NCBI RefSeq assembly: GCF_016908655.1
Contig: NZ_JAFBEI010000021.1
Location: 1 to 44,284 of the forward strand
Length of the DNA: 44,284 bases
Origin: Streptococcus saliviloxodontae
GTDB lineage: Bacteria; Bacillota; Bacilli; Lactobacillales; Streptococcaceae
Reading direction: 5' to 3'
The translations under genes were made by a program, and so were the position numbers. Positions 1-9,455 of this stretch are shown here, piece by piece; the first letter of the stretch is position 1; every line of letters starts with the position of its first letter. The notes under the pieces are model-generated. The model searched no databases and was not told the origin of the DNA. It worked only from the letters and a program-made list of their open reading frames with translations.

Positions 1-2
1 AC

Positions 3-206
3 AATTACAGAATCAGTCGTTTGAGAAAGCCCATAGAGACCGTATTTTCGAATTTAGAGCGATTTGGAATCGAGTGTTTACGTTGCCGAAACTTAAGGGC
101 ATTCAAATTTAGAACAGAGGCAATATTGCTTACCTATTCTCTTATGCTTGAAAGTAGTCATAATGAATTGGGGTTGAGTTTGAAATATTCTCTTGATTAT
201 GCCTAA
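3..206 (+). pseudogene. C-terminal fragment of a DDE transposase
   Basis: The frame is open to the left edge of the window, so this is the tail of a longer gene that starts outside. It reads NYRISRLRKPIETVFSNLER, and the arginine three residues before the IETVFS glutamate fits the Y-R-E signature that supplies the last catalytic acid of IS4/IS5/IS982-type DDE transposases. About 67 codons remain. Just after the stop, at 212-224, the sequence tagcacaacgggt could be the right terminal inverted repeat of the element, but the other end is not in the window. The family is uncertain, and I cannot tell whether the gene is intact upstream. Confidence 0.6.
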
Positions 207-392
207 TTAACTAGCACAACGGGTATTCCTTATCTTGATACCACGTTAGCGCAAACGCATATTCACCATCAAATGATCTAAGCCTCAACTGCTCATCTAA
301 CCTTATGATCAATTTTTAGTCCTCTTTTCTTCTATTGACTTTCTAGCGACATCATAAAAAAAAACGCAACCACAACAAGTAGTCAGATACTT
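207..392. other. Intergenic stretch without a gene, possible IS right end
   Basis: No coding frame or tRNA is visible. The transposase tail ends to the left and the phospholipase gene ends to the right. A weak hairpin (AGATACT / AGTATCT, 384-404) overlaps the phospholipase stop codon and could act as a minor terminator for it. Confidence 0.4.
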
Positions 393-1238
393 TTATATAG
401 TATCTAAATACTCTTTTAAAGAACCACTTACATTGTCACCATCTGCAGTACCTATTTGGTAAATCTCATCAAATTTATCAGGATTTTTTTCTAAGCGTCC
501 GATAGACAATGGTTGACTAGGTCTAATGACAAATATCTCTCCTGTTTCTTCTGCTGCTTCGATTTGTGACAAGCTGAGATTATAGGCTTCAGGTCGTTTG
601 ATGGCTGTCTTAACAAAGTTAGGATACTTACGATAAAGTAATTTATAGAGACGCCCTGAAGAAGACTTTTTACGATAGCCTTTGGGACGCGTCAAAATAA
701 CAATCAGTTTCTCATAGCCGAGGCTCTTAGCAAACGTAAGAGGAATCGAATCAGATAGACCTCCATCTAAATAAAGACGATCTTGGTAGTTGACTATTTT
801 AGAGGCAATAGGGAGAGCTGAACTAGCCCTCAGTGCTTCCATCTGTTTAAAGACATCATCGATTTTAAGATACTCTGCTTGACCTGTCTCTACATTCGTT
901 ACTGTAACATAAAAAGGGATGTCTGCTTGAGCAAAAGCGTCTTGATCAAAAATATCTAGCTCCATGGGGATGCGATAATAGGCCATTTCCTTATTAACGA
1001 CATTTCCAGTCTTTAACCAAGACCTCAAGCCCATGTAATTGGGATCCTTGATGAAGCGTTTGTTATAGCGTAGTGCCCGCCCCTTTTGACCGGAGACGTA
1101 ATTAACACCAAAAAGAGCTCCTGCAGACACAGAGACAATACCGTCAACCTTAATTCCTGCTTCTAAAAAAGCATCTAAAACGCCTGCTGTATAGAGACCT
1201 CGCATGCCTCCACCTTCTAAGACTAATCCAACTGCCAT
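393..1238 (-). CDS. Patatin-like phospholipase / acyl hydrolase
   Basis: A 281-residue predicted cytoplasmic lipid acyl hydrolase of the bacterial patatin family (YjjU/RssA-like). The N-terminus has the oxyanion loop EGGGMRG at residues 8-14. The nucleophile motif is SVSAG with Ser38, and the catalytic-dyad aspartate is Asp158 in LDGG. In most relatives the first residue of the nucleophile motif is Gly (GxSxG); here it is Ser, which many bacterial members tolerate. No signal peptide is seen. AGGAGG lies 5 bases before the ATG. The gene follows the SGNH hydrolase by 9 bases, so the two are probably one transcript for lipid or ester turnover. The physiological substrate is unknown. Confidence 0.85.
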   Translation of the reverse strand: MAVGLVLEGGGMRGLYTAGVLDAFLEAGIKVDGIVSVSAGALFGVNYVSGQKGRALRYNKRFIKDPNYMGLRSWLKTGNVVNKEMAYYRIPMELDIFDQDAFAQADIPFYVTVTNVETGQAEYLKIDDVFKQMEALRASSALPIASKIVNYQDRLYLDGGLSDSIPLTFAKSLGYEKLIVILTRPKGYRKKSSSGRLYKLLYRKYPNFVKTAIKRPEAYNLSLSQIEAAEETGEIFVIRPSQPLSIGRLEKNPDKFDEIYQIGTADGDNVSGSLKEYLDTI

Positions 1239-1247
1239 ACTGACCTC

Positions 1248-1913
1248 CTACTCCTCTAACACAGCTTTGAATGCTGGAGCTAGTCGAGCATAGCCTTCCT
1301 GTGTGAGATGGAGGCCATCTGTAGTGTAGGGCTCTGCTAATTGTCCTGTCTCATCTAACAAAAGATCATACCCATCGATAAACTCGATACCCGAAAGCAA
1401 GGCTAGGCGCGTATTTAACTCTTGAATAGCAGTATTTCGTCTCACCTTAACCTTGTCAGCATAGGCAGGGCTCTCGTTAACAGGCAAAACAGACTGAACG
1501 TAGAGAGTGGTTTGAGGTAAAAAAATCTTAATCTGTCCCACCAACTCTGCCAGACGATTGATAATATCTGCAATAGGATAGCCGCGCCCTAAATCATTAA
1601 CCCCTATAGCAATGACTAACTTTATTGGAGAAAACTTTAAAACTTGTTCTTCAAGATGATTCAGTAGCCAAATACTATCGGTTCCAGCTATTCCTCTATT
1701 CACTAAAGGGTAGTCTCGTCCGAGAAATTTTTTTAAAGGAAAAAACTCTATAATTGAATCTCCCGCAAATATAATTGGATTGTTATAAACTCTTTCTTCC
1801 CCAAAGGAAGCTAGTCTCTCTAATTGATAGTGATGCAGTTGCTCACTTCCTGTTTCAACCTCTTTAGAAGGATTATTGGTAGCTTCTGGAGTTACCTTAT
1901 TCAACTCATTCAT
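1248..1913 (-). CDS. SGNH/GDSL-family esterase or lipase
   Basis: A 221-residue predicted hydrolase. The four SGNH blocks are visible: FAGDS (nucleophile Ser near residue 53), NRGIAG (Gly block), GVNDLG (Asn block) and DGLHLT near the C-terminus, which carries the catalytic Asp-x-x-His pair. There is no signal peptide, so it should act in the cytosol on small acyl esters or deacetylate a sugar or lysophospholipid. Streptococcal relatives are often annotated as platelet-activating-factor acetylhydrolase-like. AAGGAG precedes the chosen ATG; an ATG five bases upstream in another frame ends after two codons. It is the first gene of a two-gene unit with the patatin-like enzyme. Confidence 0.85.
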   Translation of the reverse strand: MNELNKVTPEATNNPSKEVETGSEQLHHYQLERLASFGEERVYNNPIIFAGDSIIEFFPLKKFLGRDYPLVNRGIAGTDSIWLLNHLEEQVLKFSPIKLVIAIGVNDLGRGYPIADIINRLAELVGQIKIFLPQTTLYVQSVLPVNESPAYADKVKVRRNTAIQELNTRLALLSGIEFIDGYDLLLDETGQLAEPYTTDGLHLTQEGYARLAPAFKAVLEE

Positions 1914-2021
1914 GACATGAATCTCCTTATCTCATAATAGCTTCATTCTACTACTTTTTCTCCCAAAATGCTAAGCTTTTACAAAAATAGTACAGGTTCA
2001 AAATTAGCAATACACAAAAAT

Positions 2022-2058
2022 TCCCTAAAGAGCACTGGAGAGTCTGCCTCTTTAGGGA
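2022..2058 (-). terminator. Intrinsic terminator after bglA
   Basis: An 11-bp perfect stem (TCCCTAAAGAG with CTCTTTAGGGA) with a 15-base loop, followed on the minus strand by a short T-run. It sits 11 bases after the bglA stop and separates bglA from the SGNH/patatin unit. Confidence 0.85.
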
Positions 2059-2069
2059 TTTTAACTAAT

Positions 2070-3509
<1,440 letters not shown>

Positions 3510-3540
3510 TTAACCTCCATCATTGCTTTAAGATACTGTT

Positions 3541-3570
3541 ATTATAGATGATTTTTGAAAACCTTACCAA
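3541..3570 (-). promoter_or_regulatory. bglA promoter
   Basis: On the minus strand the -35 is TTGGTA (3565-3570), the spacer is 18 bases and the -10 is TATAAT (3541-3546), about 35 bases before the bglA start codon. The non-consensus -35 directly abuts the ACTATCCT repeats, which suits an activator-dependent promoter. Confidence 0.7.
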
Positions 3571-3571
3571 C

Positions 3572-3649
3572 ACTATCCTGTCAAAAACTAGTACTATCCT
3601 CTTTTATCGTCTGAATTTTCAGCCGTTTTATGGTAGAATAGTACTATCA
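3572..3649. promoter_or_regulatory. Candidate AraC-type operator repeats
   Basis: ACTATCCT occurs at 3572 and again at 3593, a 21-base step (two helical turns). A third ACTATC, within AGTACTATC, lies at 3643 over the likely transcription start of the AraC gene. Tandem half-sites spaced by about 21 bp next to a -35 are typical of AraC-family activators. The inference is that the divergent regulator activates bglA from the first two sites and may control itself from the third. Confidence 0.45.
3631..3639 (+). promoter_or_regulatory. Extended -10 promoter of the AraC-family gene
   Basis: TGG-TAGAAT forms an extended -10 element 35 bases before the start codon. No good -35 is present at the right distance, as is usual for TGn promoters. 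Confidence 0.55.
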
Positions 3650-3674
3650 AAATCTTTCATACGGAGGGAGGCCT

Positions 3675-4598
3675 ATGGTTTCTAATACAACTCAAACATC
3701 ATCTCTAGGGCATTTGTTACCCTATGATTATTTCCAAACGCATGTGATTGATAGCAGACCCGATATCCTCTTTCATTGGCACCCCGAGATGGAAATCAAT
3801 TACATCCATAAGGGATCTGCACGATTTCACATTGACTACGATTATTTTGATAGCCAAGAAGGGGATATCATACTGATTCGTCCTAACGGGATGCACTCTA
3901 TTCACCCCATCATCAAAACAGAGCATGACATGGAGACTGTCAAATTTCACTTAGATATGATTGGCTATTCTATCGTTGATCAGGTGAGTTTGCGTTATCT
4001 TCAGCCTTTACAAACGAGTAATTTCAAGTTTATTCCCCGTATTCAAAAGGGTATGGAGGGCTACGATGCTATAAAAAGCTGTTTGATGTCTATCCTATCT
4101 CTCTGCCGAGACGAAGGACGTCACTTTGAAATTTTGCTAAAATCAAAACTACACGAATTTATCTATCTCCTCTACTACTATCGCTATGTTGTTCGAAAGC
4201 ATACTGATGACACTTACCGAAAAAATGAAAAAATCCGTGAGCTTATTGATTACATCAATAATAATTACCAAGAAAGTCTATCGATTGAATTTCTGTCTGA
4301 GTTTGTAGGTTACAGCAAAACACATTTTATGACCATTTTTAAACAACATACAGGGACATCTTGTACTGAATTTGTGATACAAGTCCGTTTAAACAAGGCT
4401 TGTGATATCTTAATCAATTCGACAACTCCTATTCTAGAAGTTGCTACCAGCATTGGATTTAATAACCTATCTAATTTTAATCGACAGTTCAAACGCTACT
4501 ACCAGATGACTCCAAGTCAATACCGTAAACAGTTTACGAAACCCAAAGAAGGACGTACGCTTATCAACCCCGCCAATCATGATTGGTTAGATGACTAA
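3675..4598 (+). CDS. AraC-family transcriptional regulator with cupin sensor
   Basis: A 307-residue regulator. Residues about 15-95 form an AraC-type cupin sugar-sensing domain (FHWHPEMEINYIHKG, then GDIILIRPNGMHSI). Residues about 190-290 are the double helix-turn-helix, with the typical ending IGFNNLSNFNRQFKRYYQMTPSQYR. It is probably a cytosolic activator that responds to a beta-glucoside or its phosphate and controls the divergent bglA gene. GGAGGGAGG precedes the ATG. A bidirectional terminator follows, shared with bglP. The regulator is additional to the LicT antiterminator of the same island, so the pathway seems to have two separate switches. Confidence 0.88.
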   Translation: MVSNTTQTSSLGHLLPYDYFQTHVIDSRPDILFHWHPEMEINYIHKGSARFHIDYDYFDSQEGDIILIRPNGMHSIHPIIKTEHDMETVKFHLDMIGYSIVDQVSLRYLQPLQTSNFKFIPRIQKGMEGYDAIKSCLMSILSLCRDEGRHFEILLKSKLHEFIYLLYYYRYVVRKHTDDTYRKNEKIRELIDYINNNYQESLSIEFLSEFVGYSKTHFMTIFKQHTGTSCTEFVIQVRLNKACDILINSTTPILEVATSIGFNNLSNFNRQFKRYYQMTPSQYRKQFTKPKEGRTLINPANHDWLDD

Positions 4599-4621
4599 CC
4601 TTTTACTTACAATCGCTAATC

Positions 4622-4655
4622 AAAAAACGTTTGACTAATTGGTCAAACGTTTTTT
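4622..4655. terminator. Bidirectional terminator between the AraC gene and bglP
   Basis: A perfect 14-bp stem (AAAAAACGTTTGAC with its complement) and a 6-base loop, with A-run and T-run flanks on both sides. It can end both convergent transcripts and begins three bases past the bglP stop on the minus strand. Confidence 0.9.
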
Positions 4656-4657
4656 AG

Positions 4658-6559
4658 TTATTTTACAGTTGTTAGTAGGTAATCACCACTGTTGACACGA
4701 GCTTCTTGGGTTGTTAACACATCCTCAAAATCTGCTGAATTAGTCACGATAACTGGAGAAATAACAGGCAATTTTGCATCTCGAATGGTTGCTAGATCAA
4801 ACTCTAACACTTTTTGTCCTGCTTGCACCTTTTGCCCAACTTCTACAAATGTCTTAAAGCCTTTACCTGCCAAAGATACGGTGTCCATGCCGACATGGAT
4901 CAAGAGTTCTACGCCATTATCTGTACGCATTCCAATCGCATGTCCTGTTGGAAATACTAGGGTGATCTCACCATTTGCAGGTGCGACAACCACACCATCC
5001 AATGGATCGATGGCAATACCATTTCCCATAGCACCTGATGCAAAGACTTCATCTGGCACATTTTCAAGAGCGATAACATTACCAATCATTGGACTAGCAA
5101 TAATTTCTTGTTGAAGTTCTTTCAAGTCAGCTTCTTCTGTTTTAGGAGCTGGAGCTTCTTCTTTTGGTCCACCATAGAGGTAAGGAACGGGAGCAAATAA
5201 TTGAATAACAAAGGCAAGAATACCACCTACAATAGCGATAATAATAGCCAACCATAGTTTGCTGAGATTACCGTCTGGTCCGATAAGAGTTGGGAAAACA
5301 AAGATACCCATTGCCCCAGCAGAATACATCGGAATATTGAATCCCATCATCGCAGCTCCCAGAAGACCTGAGATCGCACATGAGATATAAAATGGTACTT
5401 TCATCGGAAGAGTCACACCATAAATTGCTGGCTCAGTCACCCCAAAGATAGATGAAATGAAGGCTGGCATAGCGATTGTACGGACTTTATCTTCCTTAGT
5501 TTTAAGCATGATTGCTCCCAAAACCCCAGTCTGAGTGAAACATGGTAACAATGCCGCTGCTAGAATAGTAGAGTGTCCATTTGTCGCCACATCTAATAAT
5601 CCAAGTGGTACCAAGGCCCAGTGCATTCCAAACATAACAAGGATTTGCCATAGCATACCAAGAACAAAACCATAAACGATCGGGCTGAATCCCATGATAG
5701 TTTGGAAGAAAGAAGTTAGGAATCCTGAGAAGGCATTAGCAATTGGCCCTACTAGTAAGAAGGTTAATGGAACCGTAACGACAATGGTAAAGAAAGGGAC
5801 AACGAAAACCTTGATAACATCAGGTGTGAATTTTGCAAAGAATTTTTGAATATAAGATGCTACCCAAATCGCTAGAATAGAAGGCATTACAGTAGAAAGG
5901 TAGCCCCCTGAAGGTAGAGCGAAAGGAATAAGCCCCAAAACATGGTTAGCATTAGCCTTTGCAAGGCCATCTACAGCAGTTGAGATGTCTGGGTAAACCA
6001 AGGCAGCCGCAATCGCAATAGCTGTAAATTCATTAACCTTGAAGCGACGTGCTGATGTAATAGCGATTAATATTGGAAGAAATTGGAAGAATCCATCTCC
6101 AGCCGCATTCAAGATAACATACATAGAGCTATTTGCTGCGCTCAACCCGCACGCTGCCATAATAGCAACAACACCCTTGATAATACCTGCAGCTGCCAAA
6201 GGCCCCAAGAAAGGTTGGAAAATGCTTGAAACTAAAGAAACAAAGCGGTCAAATAAATTTCCTTTTGGAGCATCTCCTTCATCCACGTCTATACTTCCTC
6301 CAGCAGAAAGACCTCCTACTTTAATCACATCTGCATAGACATCTGGAACGTGGTTTCCAATAACCACTTGGTATTGTCCCCCTGCTTTGACAACCGTTAC
6401 AACGCCATCACGTTGTTTCAAGTAGTCATCATCTGCTTTTGATTCATCTTTCAAATCAAAACGCAAGCGGGTCACGCAATGTTTTAGACTATTAACATTT
6501 TCTTTACCACCGACGTGATCTAAAATGTCTTTAGCTAATTCTGTATAATCTTTAGCCAT
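4658..6559 (-). CDS. bglP: Beta-glucoside PTS permease EIIBCA
   Basis: A 633-residue membrane permease that imports and phosphorylates aryl-beta-glucosides. The domain order is EIIB (about 1-85, phospho-acceptor Cys28 in LKHCVTRLRF), EIIC (about 105-460, roughly ten hydrophobic segments, ending with the ITEPAIYG-like stretch GVTEPAIYGVTLP) and EIIA (about 490-625, phospho-His near 555 in LLIHVGMDTV). Length and order match BglP/BglF. AAGGAG precedes the ATG. An antitermination leader with LicT target and terminator lies directly upstream, so transcription should depend on LicT. Its product is the substrate for bglA 1.1 kb downstream. The B and C domains are close paralogues of the gene upstream. 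Confidence 0.95.
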   Translation of the reverse strand: MAKDYTELAKDILDHVGGKENVNSLKHCVTRLRFDLKDESKADDDYLKQRDGVVTVVKAGGQYQVVIGNHVPDVYADVIKVGGLSAGGSIDVDEGDAPKGNLFDRFVSLVSSIFQPFLGPLAAAGIIKGVVAIMAACGLSAANSSMYVILNAAGDGFFQFLPILIAITSARRFKVNEFTAIAIAAALVYPDISTAVDGLAKANANHVLGLIPFALPSGGYLSTVMPSILAIWVASYIQKFFAKFTPDVIKVFVVPFFTIVVTVPLTFLLVGPIANAFSGFLTSFFQTIMGFSPIVYGFVLGMLWQILVMFGMHWALVPLGLLDVATNGHSTILAAALLPCFTQTGVLGAIMLKTKEDKVRTIAMPAFISSIFGVTEPAIYGVTLPMKVPFYISCAISGLLGAAMMGFNIPMYSAGAMGIFVFPTLIGPDGNLSKLWLAIIIAIVGGILAFVIQLFAPVPYLYGGPKEEAPAPKTEEADLKELQQEIIASPMIGNVIALENVPDEVFASGAMGNGIAIDPLDGVVVAPANGEITLVFPTGHAIGMRTDNGVELLIHVGMDTVSLAGKGFKTFVEVGQKVQAGQKVLEFDLATIRDAKLPVISPVIVTNSADFEDVLTTQEARVNSGDYLLTTVK

Positions 6560-6604
6560 ATACGGCTCCTTTCCATCTTTACTGGTATTTTAAAGCTAAA
6601 ATAG

Positions 6605-6679
6605 AAAAAACCTAAACAAATACCAAATAAATCCAACAAGCCAAAAACTCGTCATCTATTTCGTATTTATTTAGGTTTT
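6605..6679 (-). terminator. LicT-controlled leader terminator of bglP
   Basis: On the minus strand the arm at 6663-6679 (AAAACCTAAATAAATAC) pairs over 17 bp, with one G-U, with the arm at 6607-6623. A six-T run follows. The first arm overlaps the 3' part of the RAT sequence, so antiterminator and terminator exclude each other, as in bglP/licS leaders. Confidence 0.88.
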
Positions 6680-6701
6680 GCCTGCTAACCAGTAACAATC
6701 C
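6674..6701 (-). promoter_or_regulatory. RAT: ribonucleic antiterminator for LicT/BglG
   Basis: The minus strand reads GGATTGTTACTG, then GTTA, then GCAGGCAAAACC. This is the textbook RAT element recognised by the CAT domain of LicT/BglG proteins. Its 3' part overlaps the first arm of the downstream terminator. licT itself lies two genes upstream. Confidence 0.92.
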
Positions 6702-6711
6702 TTATGTTGTT

Positions 6712-6750
6712 ATATTAACAGTTTATTCTGAAAATTGCAAGTGGTTTCAT
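6712..6750 (-). promoter_or_regulatory. bglP promoter with cre-like site
   Basis: The -35 is TTGCAA (6735-6740), the spacer is 17 and the -10 is TAATAT (6712-6717), just upstream of the RAT. The minus-strand sequence ATGAAACCACTTGCAA (6735-6750) overlaps the -35 and differs from the CcpA cre consensus WTGNAANCGNWNNCAW at one position, the central G. Catabolite repression through CcpA is therefore likely but inferred. Confidence 0.65.
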
Positions 6751-6764
6751 CACAATAATAAGAA

Positions 6765-6790
6765 AAAAAGTCACACAAAAGTGACTTTTT
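6765..6790 (-). terminator. Terminator after the EIIBC gene
   Basis: A 10-bp perfect stem (AAAAAGTCAC with GTGACTTTTT) and a 6-base loop, T-rich on both strands. It lies 16 bases after the stop of the upstream permease gene and before the bglP promoter, so the two permease genes are separate transcripts. Confidence 0.88.
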
Positions 6791-6806
6791 AAACAACAAT
6801 TCTTAA

Positions 6807-8213
6807 CTAAATATTATTTTCAAGATCTTTATCATAAAGGGCAGAAACAGGTAGCATCAATTGAGCAGCAAATGACACGACCGTTCCTACAGCAGCAATC
6901 ATAAGGGCAAACCAAAGTTTTTCCAAATTACCATCTGCCCCAATTAGGGTTGGGAATAAAAAGACTCCTTTTGCTCCTGCAGCATACATAGGAATATTGA
7001 GTCCCATCATTGCAGCTCCCATAAACCCTGAGACAAGACATGAAATGTAAAACGGTACCTTCATAGGTAGCGTTACCCCGTAAATCGCTGGTTCAGTGAC
7101 ACCGAAGATAGCTGAGATAAAAGCGGGTACAGAAATAGTACGAACCTTATCTTCTTTTGTTTTCAACATAATAGCCCCTAGAACACCGACTTGCGTAAAG
7201 CAAGGCAATAAGCCTGCTGATAAGATTGCTGAGTGTCCATTGGTTGCAATATCCAAAATACCGAGTGGTACCAAGGCCCAATGAAGTCCAAACATAACGA
7301 GAACTTGCCACAAAAGCCCTAAAATAAAGCCATAGGCTACTGGACTAAGTCCCATAATCGCTTGGAAGATTGAGGTTAACCAGCCTGATAAGGTATTAGC
7401 AACAGGTCCAACCACCAAGAAAGTCAGTGGGACAGTGATCACAATCGTCAACAATGGTACCATAAACACCTTGATAACATTAGGGGTGATTTTTTCGAAG
7501 AAATGTTGAACATAAGAAGCAACCCAGATAGCTAAAATAGCTGGCATAACTGTTGACAGGTAACCACCTGATGGCAAGGCAAATGGAATGACACCTAAAA
7601 CCTGATCAGAATGTGCTTTAGCCAAATCTCCTACTGCCGTTGAGATATCTGGATACACCAAAGCTGCCGCAATCGCATAGGCGGTAAATTCGTTCACTTT
7701 GAAACGACGCGCCGATGTTATAGCAATCAAAATTGGGAAGAATTGGAAGAATCCGTCTCCTGCTGCTTTTAGAATCACATACATTGAGCTATTCGTAGCA
7801 GTTAGCCCAAAAGCAGCCATAATAGCAATCACACCCTTAATGATACCAACAGCGGCCAAAGGACCTAGGAAGGGGTGGAAAATACTTGAAACAAGCGAAA
7901 CAAAACGATTAAACGGATTGCTTTTTTTTGCTGTAGGGTTCTCTTCTGATAAGCCTGTCCTTGAAAAACCTCCTAGACGATCTAGTTCGTCGTAGACATC
8001 TGCGACGTGGTTTCCAATAACGACTTGGTATTGTCCACCAGCTTGAACAGCTGAAACAACACCAGATAGTTTTTTCAGTGACTCCTCGTCCACTTTTGAC
8101 TCATCTTTCAATTCAAACCGTAAACGGGTCACACAATGCTGCAAACTATCGACGTTCTCTTTACCACCGATATGGGTTAAAATAGCTTGGGCTAACTTTG
8201 TATACAAGGCCAT
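6807..8213 (-). CDS. Beta-glucoside PTS permease EIIBC lacking EIIA
   Basis: A 468-residue paralogue of BglP. It has EIIB (phospho-Cys in LQHCVTRLRF) and the full EIIC, but ends after the last membrane segments, so the EIIA domain is missing. It must take phosphate from another EIIA, possibly that of the neighbouring BglP. GAGAGGAG lies 6 bases before the chosen ATG at 8213. A longer frame upstream only translates the leader RNA. The C-terminus is followed by a clean terminator, and no EIIA remnant is visible before the next promoter, so this looks like a stable short form and not a recent break. Its substrate may differ from that of BglP. Confidence 0.88.
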   Translation of the reverse strand: MALYTKLAQAILTHIGGKENVDSLQHCVTRLRFELKDESKVDEESLKKLSGVVSAVQAGGQYQVVIGNHVADVYDELDRLGGFSRTGLSEENPTAKKSNPFNRFVSLVSSIFHPFLGPLAAVGIIKGVIAIMAAFGLTATNSSMYVILKAAGDGFFQFFPILIAITSARRFKVNEFTAYAIAAALVYPDISTAVGDLAKAHSDQVLGVIPFALPSGGYLSTVMPAILAIWVASYVQHFFEKITPNVIKVFMVPLLTIVITVPLTFLVVGPVANTLSGWLTSIFQAIMGLSPVAYGFILGLLWQVLVMFGLHWALVPLGILDIATNGHSAILSAGLLPCFTQVGVLGAIMLKTKEDKVRTISVPAFISAIFGVTEPAIYGVTLPMKVPFYISCLVSGFMGAAMMGLNIPMYAAGAKGVFLFPTLIGADGNLEKLWFALMIAAVGTVVSFAAQLMLPVSALYDKDLENNI

Positions 8214-8224
8214 GTTTGGCTCCT

Positions 8225-8399
8225 CTCCATTTGTTAGGCTAAGAAAACATAAAAAACCAAACAAATACCAAATAAATGCAACAAGCACACATACCGCCTG
8301 CTGTTTATCCTGTATCCATTCAGCTCTAATAATTATCTTACTCTACTCACAAATAGTATCAGTTTGTTCTGAACATTGCAAACAATTTGACGGAAAATT
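8225..8399 (-). promoter_or_regulatory. Promoter and decayed antitermination leader of the EIIBC gene
   Basis: A promoter like that of bglP is kept: TTGCAA (8376-8381), a 17-base spacer and TACTAT (8353-8358). The last part of the leader, TATTTGGTATTTGTTTGG followed by six T, also matches the bglP leader. The RAT is degenerate: only GGAT and GCAGGC remain recognisable, and no complementary first terminator arm is found. The gene is therefore probably not under LicT antitermination any more, or only weakly. Confidence 0.55.
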
Positions 8400-9245
8400 T
8401 TAGGAGTGATGACTCTCATTCAGACGTTGAATGTGAATTGTTAGGTACACCTGTTCGTCTTGCCCCATTTTAAAGTCAGGATTGGCTTGTTCTACATAAT
8501 TTTTGACACGTGACGTGCATTGAAAGGCTTTAGGATAATTCACTTGGACTTGCTCAAATAAGAAGGCGTCATTTTTTCCTTGAATCAAGCCATTTGCCAC
8601 ACGTTGGGCAAAATACTGAATATGTGTCACAAATCGGTTATAAGAAATCGAGTCTGTAGTAGGTATGACACCAAAGTGCAAACGGACAATTTCTAAAATA
8701 TCAACAACAATTTGAGTGATTTGATGATTTTTTTCCACCAAGCCACCATCTTTTTGAGCATTTACAAAATGGAGTGCAATTGAGGCAGCTTCATCTTCTG
8801 CCATTTCAATACCTAAATAATGCTGGGTTAGTCTCAAAGCTTGCTTGCCAATCTCATATTCCCGAGGGTAAAATTTTCTAACCTCCCAAGCAAGCGGATT
8901 GTGAAGGGGAAGGTTATCTTTGGTCCGTTGGATAGCAAATTGTAAATGGTCCGCCAAAGCAATAAAAAGTGACGGTTCAAAAGACTGATCCAAAACTGCT
9001 TCTGCAAATTTAATAATGGTTAAAAACAGCTCCATCTGCTCAGTAGGCAAATCCAAGTAAACACGATAGAGTTCTTGAGTAGTTTCGCCGTCTTCTAAAA
9101 CAAACTTTTTCTCTATTTTATCAAGGTCGACAAAATCTCCTGGTTTCTTTTGAAAGCCCAATCCCTTCCCCATGACGATATATTCTAGCTGATTTTGTCC
9201 TATAACTTGCACAATATTGTTATTAAATACCTTGTCAATTATCAT
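8400..9245 (-). CDS. licT: LicT/BglG-family transcriptional antiterminator
   Basis: A 281-residue RNA-binding antiterminator. Residues 1-55 are the CAT RNA-binding domain (start MIIDKVFNNN, with MGKGLGFQKKPGD). Two PRD domains follow, about 65-170 and 175-281. The regulatory histidines expected in this family are at residues 100, 159, 208 and 271. In this family, phosphorylation by the cognate EII inactivates and HPr(His-P) activates. The target is the RAT upstream of bglP. GAGGAAATT precedes the ATG, and a TGA-TACAAT extended -10 (9290-9298) lies about 45 bases upstream. It is the first gene of the minus-strand bgl island; the next gene starts after 187 bases. Confidence 0.95.
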   Translation of the reverse strand: MIIDKVFNNNIVQVIGQNQLEYIVMGKGLGFQKKPGDFVDLDKIEKKFVLEDGETTQELYRVYLDLPTEQMELFLTIIKFAEAVLDQSFEPSLFIALADHLQFAIQRTKDNLPLHNPLAWEVRKFYPREYEIGKQALRLTQHYLGIEMAEDEAASIALHFVNAQKDGGLVEKNHQITQIVVDILEIVRLHFGVIPTTDSISYNRFVTHIQYFAQRVANGLIQGKNDAFLFEQVQVNYPKAFQCTSRVKNYVEQANPDFKMGQDEQVYLTIHIQRLNESHHS

Positions 9246-9410
9246 AATTTCCTCTTTTACATCAATGAGTACGTCTTCTTTTGATTTCCATTGTATCAGA
9301 TAAAAACCATAAAATAAAGTGCTTCCAAAAGTATTTTGAAGTATAGGGTTATTTTAAGAAGCATATTAACAAAGCTGATAACTCCTTTTAAAGCGAATGA
9401 AACGATAAAC

Positions 9411-9446
9411 AAAAAGAAGCTCGAGATAATTGCTCCAACTTCTTTT
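9411..9446 (-). terminator. Terminator of the murB-pot operon
   Basis: An 8-bp AAAAGAAG/CTTCTTTT stem, an inner GAG/CTC extension and T-rich 3' flank on the minus strand, 10 bases after the potD stop. Confidence 0.75.
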
Positions 9447-9455
9447 CAACTATAG

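Noticed and set aside
4692-5114. Plus-strand open frame of 140 codons inside bglP
   Set aside because: Antisense to the EIIA-coding part, no ribosome site, and composition is that of a shadow frame.
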